NCBI GenBank assembly: GCA_028282145.1 | Contig: JANQIN010000026.1 | Span: 1-42,923 of the forward strand | Source: Thermodesulfobacteriota bacterium | Lineage (GTDB): Bacteria > Desulfobacterota > Desulfuromonadia > Desulfuromonadales > Geopsychrobacteraceae | Direction of reading: 5' to 3' | DNA: 42,923 nt | In this document: positions 8,076 through 15,131 of the stretch, piece by piece | Layout of the letters: the number at the start of each line of letters is the position of its first letter | Numbering within the stretch: the first letter of the stretch is position 1 | Translations under genes and position numbers: made by a program | Notes under the pieces: generated by a model | Database searches by the model: none | What the model saw: the letters and a program-made list of their open reading frames with translations, nothing else | What the model was told of the DNA's origin: nothing

Positions 8076-9692
8076 TTAATTCAATTCGATAAAGTCCAGC
8101 TTATTATAGGCCTTATCAAACAAGGTCGCCCGATAGATTTTCGTATCATCGTAGCGCACGATGTAATGCAGCGGGTTTGCTAGCAGTTTAAAGCTCATGG
8201 TCCGGTAGTCGAACTTTTCCAGATCCAGAGGGATCAACGTATAGTCCGGATACGAGATCAGATAGACCCGGCTGTTACTGTCGATCACATAACCGTAGAA
8301 GTTTTTCTGTCGGTTCTCCGACACCCGAACATGCTGAATATCACCGATGCCTTCAGGCAGGGCCAGCTTATCGACCTTCAGCTGGAAATCACCACGACGC
8401 ATATTAAAGAGTGCGCCGGTGCTGTCTTTGATGAAGTACCCCCAATCGAACGGTTTCATATTGGTGGTCTTGCCCCAGATACCGGTAATGGGAAACTGCA
8501 GTCCGGCCTCCTTGAAGGCAGCGTTGATCTGGTCGGTCAGTTTCTCCATCACTTTGACCGACTCGGCCTCCCAGACCTTTACCCGATCGTTTTTGACCGA
8601 CAGGATCTCCTGCGGGAAGGGGATGACCCCTTTATCGCTCAGCGGATTAAACAGGGGGTAGAGCTGCGCTTCCTTGGTTTGCAGGTAACTCGGATTGTAG
8701 GCCAGGGTCAGGCGGGCCGATTTGATGCGGTCGCGATCGTACAGTTCGCCCTGCACTTCGACCGGCAGCAGGCCCTGAATTTCGAGGTTTTTCCAGTACA
8801 CGAAGGGAAGATTGTCTTCAAAACTGAAGCGCCCATAGGACTTGGTCGGCGTGGCATAGTGGAAATCATGCCCGGCGCCGTTTTTCTGATACAGCCACTC
8901 GTTGAGAATGGGCGAATACCAGATGTAATACTTCTTGAACTCCTTGGCGATCTCCTCCTGATAGCGTTGCCCACCGATTACCAGGATCAGAGCGCAGGCT
9001 GCCAGACCGCCGCCGTAAGCGATCCATCGGGGCAGGCGCAGGCTTTTGACGCTGAGGAAGCTGTCGTAGACCGCCAGCACCAGCCAGATACTGACCAGAA
9101 GCAACACCAGATCGTTGGGGCTATAGCGCTCTTTGAAGAACAGCAGGGCGATGACCAATGCAAAGAACAGCTTGCCCCAGCGTTGCCAGTTGCCACGTTC
9201 GATAATGACGCTGGCCAGCCCCAGATAAAGGATCAGCGCGGGCAGCTGCCAGTAAAGGCAGTCTTTGATCACTATGCGCACGATCTCCGGGGGATAATAG
9301 TCGGCGGTCATCCAGGCCAGCATCCCTCCCAGCACACCGTTGACCAGGAGCAGTGCAACCGCCCCCGCCAGCAAATGGTGTCGCACCAGTGCATCAAGCG
9401 GGACCGGCAGATGGGTCAGGATACGCACCCGGTTCTGGATTGCTTCGGGTAGAAACTGGCCAAAGGCAAGCACCGCAGCAGCCAGAAGAAAGAACGGCGC
9501 CAGATAGGCGTACGGTTTGTCTTCCAACTGGGCAAAACGGTACCACATCATCGACTCAGGCTCGATGGTGGCGTAGGCTGTGCTCAGCTCAAAGCCGTAA
9601 TGTGCCCCGGCGGCCGCAGCCGCCAGAACCAGCGGCAGAAGCAATCGCTTCAATTTGAGCCATTCTTTTTGGTAGATCGCCTGCACTTTCAT
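8076..9692 (-). CDS. DUF4857-type ABC transporter membrane protein
   Basis: 538-residue membrane protein, presumed partner of the adjacent ATPase. It has about eight hydrophobic segments in the first 250 residues (for example LLLPLVLAAAAAGA, YAYLAPFFLLAAAVLAFG, LAACALILVIGG). A hydrophilic region of about 285 residues follows, with WIWP-free, YP-rich repeats such as SYPDYTLIPLDLEKFDY that look like a periplasmic beta domain. The layout fits ABC-2-like exporters of the DUF4857 family, whose substrates are unknown. The start codon overlaps the ATPase stop by one base (TGATG), so the two are translationally coupled. A strong terminator follows. Confidence 0.8.
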   Translation of the reverse strand: MKVQAIYQKEWLKLKRLLLPLVLAAAAAGAHYGFELSTAYATIEPESMMWYRFAQLEDKPYAYLAPFFLLAAAVLAFGQFLPEAIQNRVRILTHLPVPLDALVRHHLLAGAVALLLVNGVLGGMLAWMTADYYPPEIVRIVIKDCLYWQLPALILYLGLASVIIERGNWQRWGKLFFALVIALLFFKERYSPNDLVLLLVSIWLVLAVYDSFLSVKSLRLPRWIAYGGGLAACALILVIGGQRYQEEIAKEFKKYYIWYSPILNEWLYQKNGAGHDFHYATPTKSYGRFSFEDNLPFVYWKNLEIQGLLPVEVQGELYDRDRIKSARLTLAYNPSYLQTKEAQLYPLFNPLSDKGVIPFPQEILSVKNDRVKVWEAESVKVMEKLTDQINAAFKEAGLQFPITGIWGKTTNMKPFDWGYFIKDSTGALFNMRRGDFQLKVDKLALPEGIGDIQHVRVSENRQKNFYGYVIDSNSRVYLISYPDYTLIPLDLEKFDYRTMSFKLLANPLHYIVRYDDTKIYRATLFDKAYNKLDFIELN

Positions 9693-10549
9693 CAGTATTT
9701 ACCCACAAAGCCGAGAAACTTCTCTTCAAAATTCACTTGCACTTCGGTCAGCGGCTGGCCAATCTCCCGCTCCAGCTCTTCCCGGTCGAAAAAGCTGAAC
9801 AACTGGTGGCCGGTCTTATGTGTTTCAAACCGATGAACCTTGTCGGAGGCCGCAGGAGCCTCGGTGCACTCATAGCATCGAAACCCCCTGCAAAAGCCAG
9901 CCATGCTGTTCTGGTAAACATCGGTCGAGCGATCAACAATAGCGATCTCGTCGACCAGATTTTCCAGGTCGTTCATCACATGAGAGGTGATGAGAACCGT
10001 CTTCTCGGTTCCGTAGAGATAATCCTTCAGGTAATCGACAAAGAGACGGCGATAGCCGGCGTCGAGCCCCATGGAATAATCGTCGAGGATCAGCAGGTCG
10101 GCATCCTGGGCAAAGAGCAGTCCCAGCACCACCTGAGATTTCTGACCGAAGGACAGAGAGGACAGTTTCTGCGTCAGACTCAAATCCATCAGGTCGATCA
10201 GTTCGAAAAAGACCTTGCGATCCCATTTGGGATAAAACGAGGAGAAGAACCGTTCCACCTGTGTCACACTCATGGTGTCGTAAGAGGTGAAACCCTCATA
10301 TAGCAGGGCGATACGCTCCCGGGTTTCGGGCGGAAGGCAGTAGGAAGATTCGCCCAGGATGAGGCATTCCCCCTGCTGGGGCCGGATATACCCCATCAGG
10401 ATATTGATCAGGGTGGACTTGCCGACCCCATTTTTTCCCAGCAGACCAAAAACAGTGCCGGTCTGAATTTCAAGGTTCAGATCGGCATAGATTTCCTTAC
10501 TGCCATAGGCGTGATACAGCTGCTTGATTTCAATGGCCGGGGTAGACAC
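9692..10549 (-). CDS. ABC transporter ATP-binding protein with degenerate motifs
   Basis: 285 residues. Walker A is intact (GLLGKNGVGKST), but the signature reads LSFGQKSQ instead of LSGGQ, and Walker B reads LLILDDYSMGLD, with Asp where the catalytic Glu is normally found and Tyr where Pro is usual. The switch histidine is present (LITSHVMNDLE). A C-terminal extension of about 75 residues has cysteines (CRGFRCYEC). Translation starts at GTG 10549, immediately after the stop of the Cys-rich gene, and ends overlapping the DUF4857 start. The pair is of the ABC-2 type and the substrate is unknown; context suggests metal homeostasis. Confidence 0.88.
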   Translation of the reverse strand: MSTPAIEIKQLYHAYGSKEIYADLNLEIQTGTVFGLLGKNGVGKSTLINILMGYIRPQQGECLILGESSYCLPPETRERIALLYEGFTSYDTMSVTQVERFFSSFYPKWDRKVFFELIDLMDLSLTQKLSSLSFGQKSQVVLGLLFAQDADLLILDDYSMGLDAGYRRLFVDYLKDYLYGTEKTVLITSHVMNDLENLVDEIAIVDRSTDVYQNSMAGFCRGFRCYECTEAPAASDKVHRFETHKTGHQLFSFFDREELEREIGQPLTEVQVNFEEKFLGFVGKY

Positions 10550-10696
10550 TCAATCAGACTCCTTCGTGCCTTTGCTGCTGTCATGGATCCCGTCGCAGGT
10601 CGACTTGCCACAACCGCAGCCTTTCTTCTTGAACATGCTGCGGTAGATATAGAAGACTGCAACGGCAAATACGAGGGCGATAAAAAGCTGTTCCAT
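10550..10696 (-). CDS. FeoB-associated Cys-rich membrane protein
   Basis: 48-residue protein. One N-terminal transmembrane helix (MEQLFIALVFAVAVFYIY) is followed by a basic stretch and a cysteine cluster, FKKKGCGCGKSTC (C27, C29, C34), then a charged tail. This is the layout of the small FeoB-associated Cys-rich proteins found with feoAB in many anaerobes, proposed to bind iron or help the FeoB pore. AAGGTG lies upstream of the ATG. Its TGA stop abuts the GTG start of the ABC ATPase, and a hairpin separates it from the DUF4198 gene. Confidence 0.85.
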   Translation of the reverse strand: MEQLFIALVFAVAVFYIYRSMFKKKGCGCGKSTCDGIHDSSKGTKESD

Positions 10697-10718
10697 GTAT
10701 TCACCTTACCAGAAAATG

Positions 10719-10747
10719 TCCGGCACCGGTCGTCGACCGGTGCCGGA
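10719..10747 (-). terminator. Strong hairpin between the feo genes and the ABC genes
   Basis: TCCGGCACCGGT (10719-10730) pairs perfectly with ACCGGTGCCGGA (10736-10747), a 12-bp GC-rich stem with a CGTCG loop. On the minus strand only a short T-rich stretch follows (CATTTTC). It is probably a partial terminator that lowers expression of the three downstream genes relative to feoAB. Confidence 0.6.
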
Positions 10748-10755
10748 ACAGGGGG

Positions 10756-11571
10756 TTACTGCATATCTTTGGCTTCAACCCAGATAACGGCGTCCTGGCT
10801 CAGCTCTTTACCCTTGTGTTCGGTATCGCTACCGGCACCCAGAGCGCAGAAGCCCCACCAGCCAGCCTTGGGCAGACCGAAGGTGAACTGACCGTTGGCA
10901 TCGGCTTTGATGCCCTGAGTCACGAAGCTGTCCTGAGGGGCGCTAAAGCGCTTCTTGCCCATGGCGTTGGCAGTGATGTCAACGTCGTGGTTCAGGTATT
11001 CCACTTCGATCTCAGCGAAAGGAACGGGCTTGCCGTTTTGCTTGACGATACCGGTGAAGGTGGAACCGGTCCAGATGGAGTAAGGCTTGTTCAGCGGAAC
11101 GATTTCGGCCTTCAGACCCAACTCAGCGTCCCAGTCGGTGGGCGCACCAGCCACATTGACAACCATCTTGGTGATCTGCTGGATGTAGATATCTTCGTTG
11201 CTCTCGTAGTAGGGAGCCGGCTTCATCACGAACAGGTGATCGCCCATGCGGCGAGCCTTGTACGTCGATGCATAGCCACCGGCCGAGTTGGTGGTTCCCT
11301 TCCAGGTGATGGGCTTCAGGGTCGGCAGCAGGTCCTTCTTCTTCCCTTTGTTGATGACATAGAACTCCTCGACCGGAGCCGGAGTCTTGCTGTCATGCTG
11401 CAGGCCCATTTCCATGGTGTGCTCATCGGCGAAGGGGTGGTTAAACACGTGGCGCAACTCAATGACGCTCGGCTTTTCCAGAGCCGAATTAGGGGTGTAC
11501 ACCATCTGGAAATGGGCAAGTGCGTTACCGGCAACCAGGGCGAAAATAAAAACCATTATCAACTGCTTCAT
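10756..11571 (-). CDS. Secreted DUF4198 protein (NikK-like metal transport accessory)
   Basis: 271 residues with a clear signal peptide ending NALA, so the mature protein would begin HFQMVYTP. DUF4198 proteins are periplasmic, made of Ig-like beta domains, and occur with ECF nickel/cobalt transporters (NikK) and other metal importers. Histidines cluster near the mature N-terminus (RHVFNHPFADEHTME, GLQHD), as expected for a metal ligand set. GAAGGAG precedes the start. It lies after feoB and the small secreted gene in the same orientation, so a role in delivering metal to FeoB is plausible. Family membership is likely; the metal is not known. Confidence 0.82.
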   Translation of the reverse strand: MKQLIMVFIFALVAGNALAHFQMVYTPNSALEKPSVIELRHVFNHPFADEHTMEMGLQHDSKTPAPVEEFYVINKGKKKDLLPTLKPITWKGTTNSAGGYASTYKARRMGDHLFVMKPAPYYESNEDIYIQQITKMVVNVAGAPTDWDAELGLKAEIVPLNKPYSIWTGSTFTGIVKQNGKPVPFAEIEVEYLNHDVDITANAMGKKRFSAPQDSFVTQGIKADANGQFTFGLPKAGWWGFCALGAGSDTEHKGKELSQDAVIWVEAKDMQ

Positions 11572-11614
11572 AAAAAAACTCCTTCTCTCTACACGAATGA
11601 TTTAAGCGGTTAGA

Positions 11615-11926
11615 TTATTCGACGATGTCCTTACCGTCGACATAGACTGCATGACCTTCACCAGCGTTGAAGACCGCCTGGTATTTACCGGAGGGCTTCT
11701 TGAAGTTTACTTCACTGTACTCGTTCATTTTGGTTTTGAGGATCACCTTACCGTTCTGCTCGACACGAAATTCGACACCGCTGGCGCTGCTGCCGTCGCT
11801 GAAACCGCCTTCGCAGGTGATGGTACCGTCACCCTCATCAAAGCAAGACATCAGTGCCGAGTGCGCCATGGCCGACGTGGCCGAGAAGACCAACAAGCAA
11901 GCCAGTACAAACAGTTTTTTCAGCAT
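11615..11926 (-). CDS. Small secreted protein (NikL-like in size and context)
   Basis: 103 residues. The signal peptide ends SAMA, so the mature protein of about 82 residues would begin HSALMSCFDEGDG. It has two cysteines (MSCFDEG...ITCEGG) that could form a disulfide, and a beta-rich body (GVEFRVEQNGKVILKTKMNEY) resembling a single Ig-like or CopC-like domain. The start overlaps the end of feoB by 7 bases, and AGAAAGGG lies upstream inside feoB. Size, secretion and position before a DUF4198 gene recall NikL of nickel ECF systems, but I cannot confirm homology by eye. Confidence 0.75.
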   Translation of the reverse strand: MLKKLFVLACLLVFSATSAMAHSALMSCFDEGDGTITCEGGFSDGSSASGVEFRVEQNGKVILKTKMNEYSEVNFKKPSGKYQAVFNAGEGHAVYVDGKDIVE

Positions 11927-14373
11927 TGTTCTAACCCTTTCTCCATTTTTCCGACATGCCAGCCGGAGCGTTTTGTTCTTAAGAAACCCAAAATCAGTGT
12001 CGTCAGTACAACGGCGATATAGAAGTTACGCATCATCTCCGCACCGGTCCAACCCAGGGTCAACGCCAGGCTGAAGGCCGCGGTGGAAAGACCGATCCCC
12101 AGAGCAATGGGGAAGAAGATGGCAAACAGCATCCAGCGATACGAATTGGCCTGCAGCCGGACCACCACCATGGTAGCGATACACGGGGGCGTCAGAATCA
12201 TAAACAGCAACATCGACGAGGCATGAATCGGCGTGTAGGCCCCATCCTGAGCAAAGGCCTCTTCAGGGCTCAGGTCCGACTTACCTTTCTCATAGATCGA
12301 CCCCAGGGTCGCGACGGCACTCTCTCGTGCCGCAAAGGAGCTTAAGAAAGCAACGTTGATCCGCCAGTCAAACCCGGCATAGGTAGTCAACGGCTCCAGC
12401 GCACGACCGAACATGCCGAGGAAGGAGTTGCGGATCTTCTCGCTTTTGATCGCAATCTGTAGACGCTTATTGACCTTGGACAGTTTACGTAACTGACGAT
12501 TTAACTGTTTCGCCTCTTTATTGTCCGGACGCACCAACGGGAACAACTGGGGATTTTCAGCCAGATACCTGGCATCCATACCCGCGACCGCCTCTTTGCT
12601 TGTAGCCAACATCCGGTTGGCCTTGTAGCTGTCGTAAATTCCCAGCAGAGCAAAGACCTCATGCGGTTCATCGACAAACTCGGCGTACTGGGTCTTCGAG
12701 GCTTTCTTGGTGAAGGACGCAATCGCCTTGTCCCCTTCCTGATGGAAGCCGGCCATCTTTTCGTCGGACACTCCCGGGTACTGCAGCAGTACAAAGAGGA
12801 CGACCGCCACCGCTACTACAATGGTAACCACCTTCTTTACATAAAGCCAGACACGCTGACAGGCGCGGAATAAAACGCCGCGCACCGTCGGGATGTGGTA
12901 GGCGGGAAGCTCCATAACAAATGGAGCCGTCTCATGGTTTTTGAGTACCGTTGAAGTCAGCAACCGGGCAACGATCAGGGCGATAAAAAGGGTCACTGTC
13001 GAGATGTAAAACATCATGATCGACATCTGATCCTTGAAAAAGGCCCCCAGCAACAAGGTGTAAAACGGCACCTTGGCCAGACAGTTCATGTAGGGGACCG
13101 TCAGCACCGTCGCCAAACGGGCTCTGTCGTCGGCAATCCCCTTGGTGGACATGACACCCGGTACGGCGCACCCACCGACAAAGGCGCCACCAAGGACCAG
13201 AGGCAGCGTCGACTGTCCGTGAAGGCCGAAACGCTTGAAGACCCGATCGAGTATAAAGGCCATTCGCGGCATATAGCCCACATCCTCCAGGATGGCGATC
13301 AAGGCAAAGAGGATGAAGAAGATGGGGAGATAATTCAGCAATGCCAACACCGAGTTGGTCATCCAGATACCAAAGTCGGTTATCAGCGGCACTTCGATGG
13401 ACGTCGCCACCGGCAGTATGGAGATAATCTTGTTTTTCACCGCCGCCAGAAGCGGCCAGGTGTAATCGGTCAGCTTGTAGCCATACACGATGGCGAGCTG
13501 GTAAATGGCGCAGATGATGCCGAACAGGATCGGGAAGGCAAGCCACTGGTTGAGGATAATCCGGTCCAGGCGTGCTGTAATCGTATCCTGGCTTCCGCCC
13601 TCCTCCTTGACACACTTGTGAAAGACCACATCGGCATTCTGGTAACGGAGCCGCGCAATCGCCTGATCAACATCCAGATCGTGGGTGCGATGAATCTCAT
13701 CGGCCAGGTCGGTCACCTCGGCAGCAGAAATACCGGTTCGTTCAAGCACAACCTGGTCTTTTTCCAGGGTCTTGATCGCCAGCCAACGTTGGGGAAGAGC
13801 GGTCTCCACCCTGATCCGCTCTTCCAGTTGGGTGATATAGGGTTCGAGAGCATCGTAATCGATACGGAAGGGCTCAACCGTCTTTGTCGCGCTGGCCCGT
13901 CGAACGGCATCAAAAATCTCCTGCCGCCCTTCCCGCCTGGAACCGATGGCTTCAACAACCTCGACGTTGAGCAGTTCAGACAGACTGGCCGAGTCGATAG
14001 AAATATTCCGCCGTTCGGCCACGTCCATCATGTTGAGGACGACAACAACCGGTTTGCCGAGCTCAAGGAGCTGGAAAGTCAGATAGAGACTGCGCCGCAG
14101 GGTGGCAGCATCCACCACATTGACGATGACATCCGGAGCCTCATCCATCAGAAAGGTCTTGGCGACCCGCTCTTCCAGCGAATAGGTACTGAACGAATAG
14201 GTTCCCGGCAGATCAACAAATTCGAATTTGGTGCCTTCAATCTGAATCCGGGCCGTCTTTTTGTCGACCGTCACCCCCGGATAGTTGGCGATGTGCTGGT
14301 TGGCCCCCGCCAGAAGATTGAAGATGGTCGACTTACCGCAATTGGGCTGCCCGGCCAGTGCTACTTTGGTCAT
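11920..14373 (-). CDS. feoB: FeoB-family metal transporter
   Basis: Inner-membrane transporter with a GTPase domain, 817 residues (the family is usually about 650-780). The G motifs are GQPNCGKST (G1), the GVTVDKK threonine (G2), DLPGTYS (G3) and NMMD (G4). The core membrane part follows. The two gate motifs differ from the norm: GGCAVPGVMSTKG instead of the GCNVPAIMATR pattern, and PYMNCLAKVP instead of PFMSC-S/G-AR-LP. A hydrophilic segment of about 115 residues (around 530-645) lies between late transmembrane helices and is longer than usual. It overlaps feoA by 4 bases (ATGA). Iron(II) import is the default call; the changed gate leaves manganese, nickel or cobalt possible. Confidence 0.93.
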   Translation of the reverse strand: MTKVALAGQPNCGKSTIFNLLAGANQHIANYPGVTVDKKTARIQIEGTKFEFVDLPGTYSFSTYSLEERVAKTFLMDEAPDVIVNVVDAATLRRSLYLTFQLLELGKPVVVVLNMMDVAERRNISIDSASLSELLNVEVVEAIGSRREGRQEIFDAVRRASATKTVEPFRIDYDALEPYITQLEERIRVETALPQRWLAIKTLEKDQVVLERTGISAAEVTDLADEIHRTHDLDVDQAIARLRYQNADVVFHKCVKEEGGSQDTITARLDRIILNQWLAFPILFGIICAIYQLAIVYGYKLTDYTWPLLAAVKNKIISILPVATSIEVPLITDFGIWMTNSVLALLNYLPIFFILFALIAILEDVGYMPRMAFILDRVFKRFGLHGQSTLPLVLGGAFVGGCAVPGVMSTKGIADDRARLATVLTVPYMNCLAKVPFYTLLLGAFFKDQMSIMMFYISTVTLFIALIVARLLTSTVLKNHETAPFVMELPAYHIPTVRGVLFRACQRVWLYVKKVVTIVVAVAVVLFVLLQYPGVSDEKMAGFHQEGDKAIASFTKKASKTQYAEFVDEPHEVFALLGIYDSYKANRMLATSKEAVAGMDARYLAENPQLFPLVRPDNKEAKQLNRQLRKLSKVNKRLQIAIKSEKIRNSFLGMFGRALEPLTTYAGFDWRINVAFLSSFAARESAVATLGSIYEKGKSDLSPEEAFAQDGAYTPIHASSMLLFMILTPPCIATMVVVRLQANSYRWMLFAIFFPIALGIGLSTAAFSLALTLGWTGAEMMRNFYIAVVLTTLILGFLRTKRSGWHVGKMEKGLEQC

Positions 14374-14678
14374 ACAAACTCCACCTGGATAAGAGCGGCC
14401 TCGGTTTGACGCAGGGTCACCAGGTAGCCATGAATCTCAATTTCAATAGGATCGCGCAATGGCGCGTTCCGAACCATCAGAACCTCGGTGCCGGGCACAA
14501 AACCCATGTTCATCAACTTCTGCCCCAGCGCCCCGGTTGCGGAGCATTTCAGGATAGTGGCCTTCTGATTTTTCTTCAGATCGGCGAGAGTGGTGGCCGA
14601 CCTTCCCGAACAACCGGAACCACCGGTGCCCGATTCACTGCCACTATCCACTATCTGCTCTACCGGAAAATCCTTCAT
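14370..14678 (-). CDS. feoA: FeoA-domain protein
   Basis: Small cytoplasmic SH3-like protein that works with FeoB, about 102 residues from this start (family 75-100). The FeoA core runs from TLADLKKNQKATILKC through LGQKLMNMGFVPGTEVLMVRNAPLRDPIEIEIHGYLVTLRQTEA. An N-terminal extension of about 25 residues is Gly/Ser-rich with one Cys (SGSESGTGGSGCSGRS). The start is set by AGGAG in front of ATG 14678; a further in-frame start at 14723 lacks this. The stop overlaps the feoB start. Confidence 0.92.
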   Translation of the reverse strand: MKDFPVEQIVDSGSESGTGGSGCSGRSATTLADLKKNQKATILKCSATGALGQKLMNMGFVPGTEVLMVRNAPLRDPIEIEIHGYLVTLRQTEAALIQVEFV

Positions 14679-14798
14679 CTCATCTCCTGATCTCTGTACT
14701 TCACCTGCGTCGGCTGCATTCAACCATTACCCTCTTTCAGGAAGGTCTGGGTGCTGCGAAAATAATCTACTACCATCTTTCTAACGGCCAGACAAGGG

Positions 14799-14823
14799 GA
14801 AAGTGAAATTCGGTTTCATTTTC
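14799..14823. promoter_or_regulatory. Operator-like inverted repeat upstream of feoA
   Basis: GAAAGTGAAA (14799-14808) and TTTCATTTTC (14814-14823) form arms matching at 9 of 10 positions around 5 bases. It lies next to a weak minus-strand -35 candidate (TTGTCT, 14795-14790) for the feo operon. A second palindrome, AACCAT-C-ATGGTT, lies at 14828-14840. The match to a Fur box is poor. The 450-base stretch between feoA and the porin start contains these elements and the Fur-like site at 15052, and no gene that I can support. Confidence 0.4.
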
Positions 14824-15051
14824 TAGAAACCATCATGGTTGGCTAACATTCTGTATTAGATGTGCTCGCAGAAACGCCTTTCCAAACGGTAGAAAGGAAC
14901 CAACGTCAACCGGGATACAAAATCACAAGGAACCGGAACCCATCCCTGTCATGCCTGCCACCTTTTCGTGATCTCCGTCACATTTGGGCTGATTTACTGT
15001 TTTCACGTTGACTGGCTCACTCAGTTCTCGTAAATTCCAGTCTCATTGCAT

Positions 15052-15068
15052 TTGATAACGGTTATCAA
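15052..15068. promoter_or_regulatory. Fur-box-like palindrome upstream of the porin gene
   Basis: TTGATAAC-G-GTTATCAA is a perfect 8-1-8 inverted repeat. Its core TGATAAC-G-GTTATCA fits the classic Fur 7-1-7 pattern (TGATAAT-N-ATTATCA) at 12 of 14 arm positions. A half-site TTGATAAC recurs at 15093-15100. It lies about 65 bases before the porin start and 375 bases upstream of feoA. Confidence 0.65.
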
Positions 15069-15131
15069 TTTCCATATCGGCAATCCAATTCATTGATAAC
15101 CAGGTCTTTTTCCACAGGAGTTCAGACAATC

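Noticed and set aside
10477-10704. A 75-codon minus-strand frame at the start of the ABC ATPase gene
   Set aside because: It runs in another frame over the Cys-rich small protein, which has a membrane helix, a cysteine cluster and a ribosome site and is the real gene.
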